Positions 50,014-58,081 of a DNA stretch of 64,000 nucleotides are shown in pieces. The notes beneath the pieces were generated by a model. That model made no database searches. It worked only from the letters and a program-made list of their open reading frames with translations, and was not told where the DNA came from. Source of the DNA: Alicycliphilus sp. UBA6560 (lineage in GTDB: Bacteria > Pseudomonadota > Gammaproteobacteria > Burkholderiales > Burkholderiaceae_C); NCBI GenBank assembly GCA_002434305.1, contig DJJU01000006.1:558001-622000 (forward strand), in the 5' to 3' direction. Both the position numbers and the translations under genes were made by a program. How positions within the stretch are numbered: position 1 is the first letter of the stretch; each line of letters starts with the position of its first letter.

Positions 50014-50066
50014 GCGTGGCGGCCCACTTGCGCAAGCCGCCACGCCAGGCCGGCGCTGTGCCGGCC
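50014..50066. other. Two tandem hairpins between dctP and edd
   Basis: GCGTGGCGGC / GCCGCCACGC (10-bp stem, 50014-50045) and GGCCGGC / GCCGGCC (7-bp stem, 50048-50066) stand side by side without a T-run. They could protect or process the mRNA and give a higher level of the upstream binding-protein message than of edd. Confidence 0.55.
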
Positions 50067-50090
50067 GCGAAGCCCATGGTACGCCGCTGC

Positions 50091-51101
50091 TTATTTGCCG
50101 GCGCGGATGCGGGTGAGTTCGTCCTGCGTCTGGCTCCACAGGTCCTGGCCGACGCTGGCAGCCACGCTGGCGTGCACGGCCGAGAGCTTGTCGCGCATGC
50201 GCGCCACTTCGGCGGGCGGCAGCTCGTTGACGGCCATGCCCTTTTGCTTCAGGTCGGCCAGGGCCTTGGCGGCTTCGGCGCGTGTGTCCTCGCGCTCGAA
50301 GTCGCGGCTCTTGATGGCGGCGTCCTTCAGCACCTTCTGCTCGGCCGGGGTGAGCTGGTCCCACCACTTCTTGCTCACCGTGACGATCCACGGGCTGTAG
50401 ACGTGGTTGGTGACCGTCAGGTACTTCTGCACCTCGTAGAACTTGCTGGACAGCACCGTGTTGTAGGGGTTCTCCTGGCCATCCACGGCCTTGGTCTCCA
50501 GCGCCGTGAACAGCTCGGAGAACGGCAGCGGCACGGCGTTGGCGCCCAGCGCCTTGAAGCTGTCCAGGAAGACGTTGTTCTGCATCACGCGCAGCTTGAT
50601 GCCGTTCATGTCCTCCAGCTTGGCCACGGGCCGCTGGTTGTTGGTCAAATTGCGAAAGCCGTTCTCCCAGTACACCAGGCCGACCATGCCCTTGGGCTCC
50701 AGCGTGGCCTTCACCTTCTCGCCCACGGGGCCGTCCAGCAGCGCGTCGGCTTCCTTCACGTTGGTGATGAGGAACGGCGTGTCCCACAACGCCATCTGCG
50801 GCGCGATGCCCACCAGCGTGGCGGTGGAGCCGACCATCATCTCCTGCGCGCCGCCGATCAGCGCCTGCTGCATCTGCGTGTCCGAGCCCAGCGAGGCGTT
50901 GCCGATGGCGCGGATCTTCATCTTGCCGCCGGTGGCTTTTTCCACCTCCTTGGCGAAGAAGCGCACGGCGCGGCCCTGGTTGGAGTCATCGACCAGACCA
51001 TAGCCGAAGCGCACGATGCGTGGCTTGAAGTCCTGCGCCTGCACGGCGCCAGCGGCGATGAGGGCGGCCAGCGCGCCGGCGAGAGCGAATTTGATACGCA
51101 T
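50091..51101 (-). CDS. dctP: TRAP transporter substrate-binding protein (DctP family)
   Basis: This 336-residue periplasmic protein has a signal peptide (MRIKFALAGALAALIAAGAVQA). The DctP fold shows the conserved Arg in GIKLRVMQNNVFLDSFKALGANAVPLPFSELFTAL, which anchors a substrate carboxylate, and DGQENPYNTV. The neighbourhood (gluconokinase, Edd) suggests gluconate or another sugar acid as ligand; this is inference. Confidence 0.9.
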   Translation of the reverse strand: MRIKFALAGALAALIAAGAVQAQDFKPRIVRFGYGLVDDSNQGRAVRFFAKEVEKATGGKMKIRAIGNASLGSDTQMQQALIGGAQEMMVGSTATLVGIAPQMALWDTPFLITNVKEADALLDGPVGEKVKATLEPKGMVGLVYWENGFRNLTNNQRPVAKLEDMNGIKLRVMQNNVFLDSFKALGANAVPLPFSELFTALETKAVDGQENPYNTVLSSKFYEVQKYLTVTNHVYSPWIVTVSKKWWDQLTPAEQKVLKDAAIKSRDFEREDTRAEAAKALADLKQKGMAVNELPPAEVARMRDKLSAVHASVAASVGQDLWSQTQDELTRIRAGK

Positions 51102-51146
51102 GGTGTGTCTCCTTGAAGTGAGTGGTGAAGAAGAAAGATTTGGAGT

Positions 51147-51199
51147 GTTTTTGGCCTTCAGCCCTTGTGTATCAAGCGTTGGCAGCTATCATTTTTGAC
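51147..51199 (+). repeat. Dispersed palindromic repeat, copy J
   Basis: GTTTTTGGCCTTCAGCCCTTG, spacer, CAAGCGTTGGCAGCTATCAT lies between dctM and dctP and ends at the dctM stop codon. It is open in the family frame (FWPSAL-VY-QALAAII). Confidence 0.82.
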
Positions 51200-52480
51200 T
51201 CAATACATCCACTTGAGCGGCGCCGTGACGATCTGCGGGAAGACCACCAGCAGCATGGCCAGCAGCACGTAGGCGATGAGGAAGGGCGACGTGCCCTTGA
51301 TCACGGTTTCCATGCGGATGCGCCCCACCCCGGCCACCACGTTCTGCACCGTGCCCACGGGCGGCGTGATCAGACCGATGCAGCCCACGTAGACAAACAT
51401 GAAGCCGAAGTACACCGGGTCGATGCCGGCCTTGGCGGCCAGCGGCGCGCACACCGGGCCGAAGATCAGGATGGTGGGCGTCAGGTCCATGGCCGTGCCC
51501 ACGACCAGCAGGAACAGCATCATCAGCGCCATGAACAGCATGGGCGAGCCCAGCACGCCGGCGAAGGTGTCGGCCAGCAGGTTGGGCAGGTCGGCCAGGG
51601 TGATCATGTAGGCCGTGACCGTGGCGGCGCCGCACAGGAACATGACCACCGCCGTGGTCTTGGCCGCGCCCAGGAAAACGGCGTACAGGCCTGCCAGGTT
51701 CAGCTCGCGGTACACCAGCATGGACACCAGCAGCGCATACACCGCCGCCACCACTGCCGCCTCGGTCGGCGTGAAGATGCCGCCGCGCAGGCCGCCCAGG
51801 ATGATGACGGGCATCATCAGCGCCCAGAAGCTGTGCGCCAGCGCCTTCATGCGCGCGCCCCACGGCACGCGCGCGCCCTGCGCCAGCTGGTGCTTGCGGG
51901 CGATCCAGCGCCAGGCGCAGATCAGGAAGGCGCCCATGATCAGGCCCGGCACCAGGCCCGACAGGAACAGCTTGCTGATGGAGGTGTTGGTCGTCACGCC
52001 GTAGATCACGAACGGCATGGACGGCGGAATGATGGGCGCGATGATGCCGCCCGAGGCCAGCAGGCCCGCGCCATAGCTGTCCGGGTACTTCTGCTCGCGC
52101 ATCATGGGCAGCAGGATGGTGGCGAGGGCCGCCGTGTCGGCAATCGCCGAGCCGCTCATGGACGCCAGCAGCACGGCGGCGCCGATGGCCACGTACCCCA
52201 GCCCGCCGCGGATGTGGCCAACGAAGGCGCTGGCCAGGTCGATGATGCGCCGCGACAGGCCGCCGGCGTTCATCAGCTCGCCGGCCAGGATGAAGAACGG
52301 CACGGCCAGCAGCGGGAAGTTGTCAAAACCCGCCTGCAGGTTCTGCGCCAGCAGCTGGGTATCGAAGAAGTCCAGGTGCCACATCAGCGCCACACCGGTC
52401 AGCACCAGCGCATGCGCGATCGGCATGCCTATGACCATGCCGCCGATCAGCACCGACAGGAAGATGAGGGTCACCACCAT
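51200..52480 (-). CDS. dctM: TRAP transporter large permease (DctM)
   Basis: This 426-residue inner-membrane protein has about 12 hydrophobic segments, including GMPIAHALVLTG, VPFFILAGELMNAGGLSRRI, ASMSGSAIADTAAL and GIIAPIIPPSMPFVIYG, all DctM landmarks. It works with DctQ and DctP in Na+-driven uptake. It begins 19 bp after the dctQ stop. Confidence 0.94.
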   Translation of the reverse strand: MVVTLIFLSVLIGGMVIGMPIAHALVLTGVALMWHLDFFDTQLLAQNLQAGFDNFPLLAVPFFILAGELMNAGGLSRRIIDLASAFVGHIRGGLGYVAIGAAVLLASMSGSAIADTAALATILLPMMREQKYPDSYGAGLLASGGIIAPIIPPSMPFVIYGVTTNTSISKLFLSGLVPGLIMGAFLICAWRWIARKHQLAQGARVPWGARMKALAHSFWALMMPVIILGGLRGGIFTPTEAAVVAAVYALLVSMLVYRELNLAGLYAVFLGAAKTTAVVMFLCGAATVTAYMITLADLPNLLADTFAGVLGSPMLFMALMMLFLLVVGTAMDLTPTILIFGPVCAPLAAKAGIDPVYFGFMFVYVGCIGLITPPVGTVQNVVAGVGRIRMETVIKGTSPFLIAYVLLAMLLVVFPQIVTAPLKWMY

Positions 52481-52499
52481 GGCTGCGCGCTCCGGCCGG

Positions 52500-53024
52500 T
52501 TACTCGATGTCCAGGGCGTCCGCCGGCGGCTGCGCCGGACTGCCGCGGCGCAGGTCACGCACCAGCACGGCCAGCAGGCCCACGGCCAGCACCAGCGTGG
52601 CCGCCGCGCCCAGCGCCAGCGGGTAGCCCAGCACCGTGCTGAAGCTCTGCAGGCCCGCACCCACCTGCTGCCAGGAACCCCACAGCAGCAGGCCCATGCA
52701 CAGCAGGATCAAGAGCTGCGACAACCAGAACAGCACCCGGCGCGTGCCTGGGCCGACGCGCGAGGTCACCAGGTCGAAACCCAGGTGGCTGCCCTCCACG
52801 GCCGCGACGATGGTGCCCACCGCCACCAGCCAGACGAACAGCAGGCGCGAGATTTCCTCGTACGACACGATGCTGGTGCCGAAGCCGTAGCGCAGCACCA
52901 CGTTGACGAATACGGCGACCACCATGCCGGCCAGGGCCAGCACCATGAAGTGCTCGGCCAGGCGCTGCGCCAGCGGCTTGGTGCGCGCTGCGGCCGGGTC
53001 GTTGTGGGGGGCGGCCGGGGTCAT
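52500..53024 (-). CDS. dctQ: TRAP transporter small permease (DctQ)
   Basis: This 174-residue protein has four membrane helices and the family motif around NVVLRYGFGTSIVSYEEISRLLFVWLVAVG. Its ATG overlaps the gntK stop (ATGA), so kinase and transporter are translationally coupled. Confidence 0.92.
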   Translation of the reverse strand: MTPAAPHNDPAAARTKPLAQRLAEHFMVLALAGMVVAVFVNVVLRYGFGTSIVSYEEISRLLFVWLVAVGTIVAAVEGSHLGFDLVTSRVGPGTRRVLFWLSQLLILLCMGLLLWGSWQQVGAGLQSFSTVLGYPLALGAAATLVLAVGLLAVLVRDLRRGSPAQPPADALDIE

Positions 53025-53584
53025 GGGGCGTCTCCTGCGGGGGCCGTGAGGGGGAAAGAGGTGCGGGCACCGGTCCAGGCGGCGATCTCCAGCGCCAGGT
53101 CCTGCACCGGGCGCAGGGCATCCAGCGTCAGCACCAGCGGCTCGGCCTGCGGCGGCTCCAGCGTGGCGAACTGGTTGGCGACCAGAGCGGGCGAGAAGAA
53201 GTGGTCGGCTCGCGCCTCTACGCGCGCCAGGGCCGGCTGGTAGCCGAGCGACAGGTAGACGAAGCCCAGCCCGGGGCGGGCCGCGCGCAGCCGCTCGCGG
53301 TAGCTGCGGCGCAGTGCCGAGCAGGTCAACACCAGGCCTTCGCTGCTTTCGCCTTCGGCCAACAGTTGCGCCAGGCGGTCGAGCCAGCCGGCGCGGTCGG
53401 CGTCCGTGAGGGGGACGCCGGCGCGCATCTTGGCCACGCTTTCGGGGGCGTGGTGGGCGTCGCCCTCGTGCAGCGGCCAGCCCAGCGCCTGGGCGCAGGC
53501 CGCACCCACACTGGACTTGCCGCAGCCGGACACGCCCATAACCACGATGGCAGAGATCGGAGACTGCAAGATAGCGCTATCCAT
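53021..53584 (-). CDS. gntK: Gluconokinase
   Basis: This 187-residue small kinase of the GntK/IdnK type phosphorylates gluconate to 6-phosphogluconate. It shows Walker A GVSGCGKSS, EGDAHHAPESVAKMRAGVPLTDADRAGWL and CSALRRSYRERLR. The ATG at 53584 is used; a TTG directly precedes it. No proper ribosome binding site is visible except GGAG inside the upstream hairpin. An operator-like palindrome overlaps codons 2-5. It is first in the run gntK-dctQ-dctM-dctP-edd. Confidence 0.93.
   Translation of the reverse strand: MDSAILQSPISAIVVMGVSGCGKSSVGAACAQALGWPLHEGDAHHAPESVAKMRAGVPLTDADRAGWLDRLAQLLAEGESSEGLVLTCSALRRSYRERLRAARPGLGFVYLSLGYQPALARVEARADHFFSPALVANQFATLEPPQAEPLVLTLDALRPVQDLALEIAAWTGARTSFPLTAPAGDAP
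53570..53582. promoter_or_regulatory. Operator candidate 1 of the gluconate regulator
   Basis: GATAGCGCTATC is a perfect 12-bp palindrome with a central CG, the usual centre of LacI-family sites. It lies within the first codons of gntK and shares TAGCGCTATCC with the copy at 53731. Confidence 0.65.
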
Positions 53585-53592
53585 CAAAATTC

Positions 53593-53620
53593 AAAAAATG
53601 GCACTCCGCAATGGAGTGCC
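53593..53620 (-). terminator. Terminator-like hairpin in the gntK leader
   Basis: On the minus strand GGCACTCC-attgc-GGAGTGCC (8-bp stem) is followed by A and T6, ending 8 bp before the gntK ATG. No gene upstream would need it, so it could be an attenuator. The only GGAG near gntK is in its 3' arm. Confidence 0.6.
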
Positions 53621-53730
53621 GATCAACGGCCCTTCACGGGCCCGCAGATGCCTTTTTCGCTGGTAGGCGACAGGCGTAATGCCGCTGCAAGCGGCCCGCC
53701 ACGCCTCCGATACTAGGAAACCCGCTAAGA

Positions 53731-53743
53731 GGTAGCGCTATCC
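53731..53743. promoter_or_regulatory. Operator candidate 2 of the gluconate regulator
   Basis: GGTAGCGCTATCC repeats 11 of 13 bases of the first site (TAGCGCTATCC identical), 161 bp away and 63 bp before the regulator's start. Two sites of this kind could loop DNA or control both divergent promoters. Confidence 0.6.
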
Positions 53744-53805
53744 TACGAGACAATCGACGGCGTTTCCTCCGGATTTACCCGCAACCCGCCTCCATTCAGA
53801 TCCCA

Positions 53806-54825
53806 GTGAACCGCCGCCCCCGCCGCTCCAGCGGCCGCACCACCTTGGCCGACGTCGCCGGCGCCGCCGGCGTCAGCCCGATCACGGCCTCGCGCGCCCT
53901 GCGCGGCGAGCGCAGTGTGGACCCCACCCTGTCCGCCCGCGTGCACGAAGCCGCCGAGCGCCTGGGCTACGTGCCCGACCCGGCCGCCCGCGCCCTGGCC
54001 TCGCAGCGCAGCAGCCAGGTGCTGGTGCTGGTGCCGCTGCTGTCCAACGCGCTGTTCGTGGATCTGCTGGAGGCCGTGCACCGCACCCTGTTCCCCGAGG
54101 GCTACCTGCCGCTCATTGGCGTGACGCACTACGACAGCGCCGAGGAAGAGCTGCTGCTGCGCACCTACCTGCCCCACCGCCCCGCCGGCCTGCTGGTCAC
54201 GGGCTTTGACCGCAGCGACGCGGCGCGCCAGCTCATCGCCCGCAGCGGCGTACCGTGCGTGCATTTGATGGAGACCATCCATGCGCCGGGCATGGCCTGC
54301 GTGGGCTTTTCGCAGGCCGACGCCGGTACCGCCATCACCCGTCATCTGCTGGAGCGCGGGCGCCGGCGCATCGCCTTTTGCGCTGCGCAACTGGACCCGC
54401 GCGTGCTGCAGCGCGCCGAGGGCTACCGGCGCACGCTGCGCGCCGCCGGGTTGTACGACCCGAAGCTGGAATTGCTCAGCCCCGAACGCTCGTCGATCGC
54501 CCTGGGCGCGCGCCTGCTTGAGGAGACGCTGCAGCGCCACCCCGACGTGGACGCCATCTTCTTTTGCAACGACGACATCGCCCAGGGCGGCCTGCTGGCG
54601 GCCAACCGGCTGGGCCTGGCCGTGCCGGGGCGCATCGCCATCGCCGGCTTCAACGACCTGGCCGGCAGCGACCAGATGGTGCCGCCGCTGACCACCATCC
54701 GCACGCCGCGTGCAGAGGTGGGCCGCGCCGGCGCGGCCATGCTGCTCGGCCTGATGCGCGGCACGCTGGCCGCGCCGGCCTGCGAGGAGCTGGACTACGA
54801 GCTGATCGTGCGCGAGAGCACATGA
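53806..54825 (+). CDS. LacI-family regulator, GntR (gluconate) type
   Basis: This 339-residue repressor has a short basic leader, the LacI helix-turn-helix and hinge (TLADVAGAAGVSPITASRALRG ... AERLGYVPDPAARALAS), and a periplasmic-binding-protein-like effector domain (DAIFFCNDDIAQGGLLAANRLG, GFNDLAGSDQMVPPLTTI). It resembles E. coli GntR. It is divergent from gntK-dctQMP-edd, which it most likely represses until gluconate or 6-phosphogluconate binds. The start is GTG. Confidence 0.9.
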   Translation: MNRRPRRSSGRTTLADVAGAAGVSPITASRALRGERSVDPTLSARVHEAAERLGYVPDPAARALASQRSSQVLVLVPLLSNALFVDLLEAVHRTLFPEGYLPLIGVTHYDSAEEELLLRTYLPHRPAGLLVTGFDRSDAARQLIARSGVPCVHLMETIHAPGMACVGFSQADAGTAITRHLLERGRRRIAFCAAQLDPRVLQRAEGYRRTLRAAGLYDPKLELLSPERSSIALGARLLEETLQRHPDVDAIFFCNDDIAQGGLLAANRLGLAVPGRIAIAGFNDLAGSDQMVPPLTTIRTPRAEVGRAGAAMLLGLMRGTLAAPACEELDYELIVREST

Positions 54826-54828
54826 ATG

Positions 54829-54857
54829 AAAAAAGGCCCGGCATGTACCGGGCCTTT
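54829..54857. terminator. Bidirectional terminator between the LacI-type and OmpA-like genes
   Basis: A6-GGCCCGG-catgta-CCGGGCC-TTTC: the minus-strand reading has a T6 tail and serves the OmpA-like gene. The plus-strand reading, with T3, may help end the regulator gene. Confidence 0.88.
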
Positions 54858-54880
54858 CAACGCATGGTGCGAATCCGCGC

Positions 54881-55420
54881 TCAGGGTTGCAGCGTCACTT
54901 CCACCCGGCGGGCCTCGGCGTTGCTGCCGCTGGCCTGGGTGACTTCGGGTTTGCGCAGCTCGACCTTGTCCTCGGCCACGCCCAGCGCCACCAGCGCGTC
55001 GCGCACGGCGATGGCGCGCTGCTTGGCCAGTTCGGCGTTCACGGCGGCGTCGCCCGTGGCGTCGTGGTAGCCGGACACGGCGGCCGTCTTGCCCTCTGCC
55101 GTCACACCGCGCACCACGTCGGCCAGTGCCTCGTTGGCGCCAGCGGCCAGCTCGGCCTTGCCGGTGGCGAAGTAGAACTTGACCACGCCGTTCTCGACCA
55201 CAACCGAGGCCTCATCGGCCACCGCCACTGCGGCGGCCGGCACTGCCGCTGCGCCGGTGTCGACCACGGCAGCCGGCGCCGGCTGGGCGGGCGCGCGGGC
55301 CATGCCGCGCTGGTAGACCACCACGCCCACGACGGTGGAGACCACCAGCGCGATCAGGGCGAAGAGGAAGCCGAGTGCGAAGCGCTGCTGGCTGTCGTCA
55401 TCGGAGCTGTTGAAGGACAT
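54881..55420 (-). CDS. OmpA-family protein with N-terminal membrane anchor
   Basis: This 179-residue protein has one helix (FALGFLFALIALVVSTVVGVVVY) and an Ala/Pro linker. The OmpA/MotB-like domain follows (FYFATGKAELAAGANEALADVV ... AKQRAIAVRDALVALGVAEDKVEL). It should bind peptidoglycan from the inner-membrane side. The gene is alone, with a terminator behind it and chaC divergent. Confidence 0.85.
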   Translation of the reverse strand: MSFNSSDDDSQQRFALGFLFALIALVVSTVVGVVVYQRGMARAPAQPAPAAVVDTGAAAVPAAAVAVADEASVVVENGVVKFYFATGKAELAAGANEALADVVRGVTAEGKTAAVSGYHDATGDAAVNAELAKQRAIAVRDALVALGVAEDKVELRKPEVTQASGSNAEARRVEVTLQP

Positions 55421-55498
55421 GCTGAAAACTCCCGTGAAGTGAATAATGAAATGCGTCGGACAAAACCCGTCGATTGTAGATTCCCGCACCCGCCCGCC

Positions 55499-56101
55499 AT
55501 GTCCACCCACGCCAGCGCCACCCGCGACCCCGCCGCCATGCTCGAATGCACCTTGCGCGAGTGGGGCGGGCACCAGGATTTGTGGATCTTCGGCTACGGC
55601 TCGCTCATCTGGCGCCCCGAATTCCCCTTCGCCGAAAGCCGCCCCGCCACCGTGCACGGCTGGCACCGGGCGCTGAAGATGTGGAGCCGCGTAAACCGCG
55701 GCACGCCCGAATGCCCGGGCCTGGTCTTCGGCATGCTGCCCGGCGGCAGCTGCCGCGGCGTGGCCTTTCGCGTCGAGCGCAGGCAGGTGCCGGCGATGTT
55801 CCCAGCCCTGTGGCAGCGCGAGATGGTGCTGGGCGTGTACGACCCGCGCTGGCTGGCCTGCCGCACGCCCGGCGGCACCGTGCGGGCGCTGGCGTTCACC
55901 CTCTCACGCAACAGCCCCAGCCACACCGGCGTGCTGCCCGATGCCCAGTACCGCAGCATCTTCCGCCAGGCGCGCGGCATCTACGGCAGCACGCTGGACT
56001 ACGCCGAGACCACCCACGCCGAGCTGATGCGCATGGGCATCCACGACCGTGCGCTGGCGCGGCTGCTGGCCATTGCCCGCAGCGCCGCGGACGCCGCCTG
56101 A
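55499..56101 (+). CDS. ChaC-like gamma-glutamylcyclotransferase
   Basis: This 200-residue protein has the GGCT signature FGYGSLIWRPEFPF (Y-G-S-L), VFGMLPGGSCRGVAFR and the catalytic Glu expected in the WQREMVLGVYDPRW block. The family cleaves glutathione to 5-oxoproline and Cys-Gly in the cytoplasm. The ATG at 55499 has no strong ribosome binding site. It is followed by pdxH after 37 bp. Confidence 0.9.
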   Translation: MSTHASATRDPAAMLECTLREWGGHQDLWIFGYGSLIWRPEFPFAESRPATVHGWHRALKMWSRVNRGTPECPGLVFGMLPGGSCRGVAFRVERRQVPAMFPALWQREMVLGVYDPRWLACRTPGGTVRALAFTLSRNSPSHTGVLPDAQYRSIFRQARGIYGSTLDYAETTHAELMRMGIHDRALARLLAIARSAADAA

Positions 56102-56138
56102 GCCGCCTGCACGCGCCCGGCGCCTGCACAATGGCGGC

Positions 56139-56798
56139 ATGAACCGCCCCGCCTCCGCCCTGTCCTCCTCCATCGCCGACCTGCGCAAGAGCTACGAGCG
56201 CGCCGAGCTGGGCGAGGACGCCTCCCACGCCGACCCCCTGCGCCAGTTCGACCAATGGCTGGGCGAGGCCGTCGCCGCCCAGGTACCCGAGCCCAACGCC
56301 ATGACGCTGGCCACCGTCTCCGGCGACCTGCGCCCCAGCACCCGCGTCGTGCTGATCAAGGGCTACGACGAGAGCGGCATCGTCTGGTACACCAACTACG
56401 ACAGCCGCAAGGGCCGCGAGCTGGCCGGCAACCCGTACGCCGCGCTGCAGTTCCACTGGGTGGAGCTGGAGCGCGTGGTGCGCATCGAGGGCGTGGTGCA
56501 GAAAGTGGATGCCGCCGAGAGCGACGCCTACTTCAACAGCCGCCCGCTGGACTCGCGCATCGGCGCCTGGGCCAGCCCGCAAAGCCAGGTCATCGCCTCG
56601 CGTTCGGTGCTGGTGGCGGGCGCCGCCAAGTACGGCGCGCAGTTCCTGCTGCAGCCGCCGCGCCCGCCGCACTGGGGCGGCTTTCGGCTGGTACCGGACC
56701 GCTGGGAGTTCTGGCAGGGCCGCAAGAGCCGCCTGCACGACCGGCTGCGCTACCGGCTGGACGGCGGACTGTGGGTGCGCGAGCGGCTCGCGCCATAA
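56139..56798 (+). CDS. pdxH: Pyridoxamine 5'-phosphate oxidase
   Basis: This 219-residue FMN enzyme makes pyridoxal 5'-phosphate. It shows DLRKSYERAELGE, PSTRVVLIKGYDE, YTNYDSRKGRELAGNP, SRPLDSRIGAWASPQSQ and the C-terminal PDRWEFWQG...RLHDRLRY(R) for PLP and FMN contacts. The start is the ATG at 56139; an overlapping ATG at 56131 is out of frame. Confidence 0.95.
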   Translation: MNRPASALSSSIADLRKSYERAELGEDASHADPLRQFDQWLGEAVAAQVPEPNAMTLATVSGDLRPSTRVVLIKGYDESGIVWYTNYDSRKGRELAGNPYAALQFHWVELERVVRIEGVVQKVDAAESDAYFNSRPLDSRIGAWASPQSQVIASRSVLVAGAAKYGAQFLLQPPRPPHWGGFRLVPDRWEFWQGRKSRLHDRLRYRLDGGLWVRERLAP

Positions 56799-56802
56799 AT
56801 AG

Positions 56803-56928
56803 GGACAACCCCCTGAGCGGCTGCGCCGCTTCCCCCTTCTCTCACGCTTCGCGTGGGAAGGGGGACGCAGCCGGCGCTGCGGGGCGGCCCTTGCGCGGCT
56901 GCCCTGGTATGGGGCGCGCCGGTATCGA
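56803..56928. repeat. GC-rich intergenic repeat with nested hairpins
   Basis: The block starts GGGACAACCCCCTGAGCGGC and holds CCCCCTT / AAGGGGG (56832-56864) enclosing CACGC-ttc-GCGTG, then GCGGGGCGGCCCTTGCGCGG. From memory, similar blocks are scattered between genes in Comamonadaceae; only one is seen here. It separates pdxH from the convergent AEC transporter gene and could terminate both. Confidence 0.6.
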
Positions 56929-56935
56929 ACCGGGG

Positions 56936-57901
56936 TCAGCCGGCCAGGTAGTGGGCGGCCAGCAGGACCACGGGCAGGGTGAACAGGGCCAGGGCGGTGG
57001 AGATCGCGATCGCTGACGACACCTCCTCCTGCATCACCCCGTAGCGCTGGGTGAACAGCAGCACGTTGGCGCCCACGGGCAGGGCGGCGGCGGTGAACAT
57101 CACGGCGATGCCCTGCCCCGACAGGCCGAAGAGCCGCGCCATGGCGAACAGCAGCGCGGGCATGACCAGGTCCTTGGCCACGGCGATGCGCAGCGCGCCG
57201 CGCCAGTGCCGGCCGATGCGCGTATAGGCCAGCGAAATGCCCACCAGCAGCAGCGCCATAGGCCCCAGGGCGGAACCCATGACCTGCAGCGCGCGGTCCA
57301 CCGGGCCGGGCAGCGCCAGCCCGGTCTGCGCGAACAGCAGGCCGGCCAGGATGGGCAGCGGCACCGGGTGCACGATGCTGTTGCGCACCGCCTGCCACAC
57401 GGTGCGCGCCATCGAATGCGGCGCCCCGCCCTCCTCCTGCTGCTGCGCCGCGCGCTGCTCGCGCGCCTGCAGCAGCTCGAACACCAGCGTGGCGGCCGTC
57501 AGCAGCACCAGGGCATGCAGCGAGATCAGCGTGAACAGCGTCACCAGCCCCTGCGGCCCGTAGACCAGGCCGACGAAAGGCACGCCGATCATCACCGTGT
57601 TGCTGAACATGTGCGCCAGGGCGCGCGCCGCCGTCGCCGTGGTCAGGCCGCCCAGCACCAGCGTGGCGATAAAAAGCAGCCCGGCCGCGCCGAAGTACAG
57701 CGCCACGGGGGTGAAGTCCAGCTCCTGCAGGCGCACCTCGCCCATGGTGCGAAACAGCAGCGCCGGGGTGAGCACCAGGAAGACGATGTTGGACAGGTCG
57801 GGAATGGCGCTGGCGCGCACCCAGCCGACGCGGGCAATGGCAAAGCCCAGGCCGATGCACAGGATGACGGGGGCCAGAGGGGAAAGGACGGAGAAGAACA
57901 A
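56936..57901 (-). CDS. AEC-family (auxin efflux carrier-like) transporter
   Basis: This ~321-residue inner-membrane carrier has about ten hydrophobic helices in two halves: SPLAPVILCIGLGFAIAR ... DLSNIVFLVLTPALLFR ... FSNTVMIGVPFVGLVYG, then VHPVPLPILAGLLFAQTG ... LVGISLAYTRIG ... FTAAALPVGANVLLFTQRYG. The family exports or imports organic acids such as malate and malonate; substrate unknown. The start is uncertain: TTG at 57901 fits the usual short N-terminus, while the frame stays open to a GTG at 57979. Confidence 0.85.
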   Translation of the reverse strand: MFFSVLSPLAPVILCIGLGFAIARVGWVRASAIPDLSNIVFLVLTPALLFRTMGEVRLQELDFTPVALYFGAAGLLFIATLVLGGLTTATAARALAHMFSNTVMIGVPFVGLVYGPQGLVTLFTLISLHALVLLTAATLVFELLQAREQRAAQQQEEGGAPHSMARTVWQAVRNSIVHPVPLPILAGLLFAQTGLALPGPVDRALQVMGSALGPMALLLVGISLAYTRIGRHWRGALRIAVAKDLVMPALLFAMARLFGLSGQGIAVMFTAAALPVGANVLLFTQRYGVMQEEVSSAIAISTALALFTLPVVLLAAHYLAG

Positions 57902-58002
57902 GATGCGCGAAAAGGCAGGAGTGCGGACGGCGGCGCCAGCGGCGCCGGGCCGGCAGTGTAGGCCCGCGGCGCCTGCCACGGCGGCCGCGGGTTTTTTCTT
58001 TT

Positions 58003-58067
58003 CGCTATCGATTCGTGAGCTGCCGGCGCTTGCCAGACAAGCGCTGCAGGCCGATTTGACTCACAAA
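58003..58067 (-). repeat. Dispersed palindromic repeat, copy K
   Basis: GAGCTGCCGGCGCTTG, CCAGA, CAAGCGCTGCAGGCCGATTT lies between the AEC transporter and the TonB-receptor stop. It is open in the family frame on the minus strand (RPAAL-VW-QAPAA). Confidence 0.82.
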
Positions 58068-58081
58068 TGGCGGCGGCGGGC

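Noticed and set aside
56901..56938. tRNA 3'-end look-alike on the minus strand (CCCCGGTTCGATACCGG then CGCGCCCCA)
   Set aside because: The stem has mismatches, there is no upstream cloverleaf because the AEC gene occupies it, and most of the block belongs to the GC-rich intergenic repeat.
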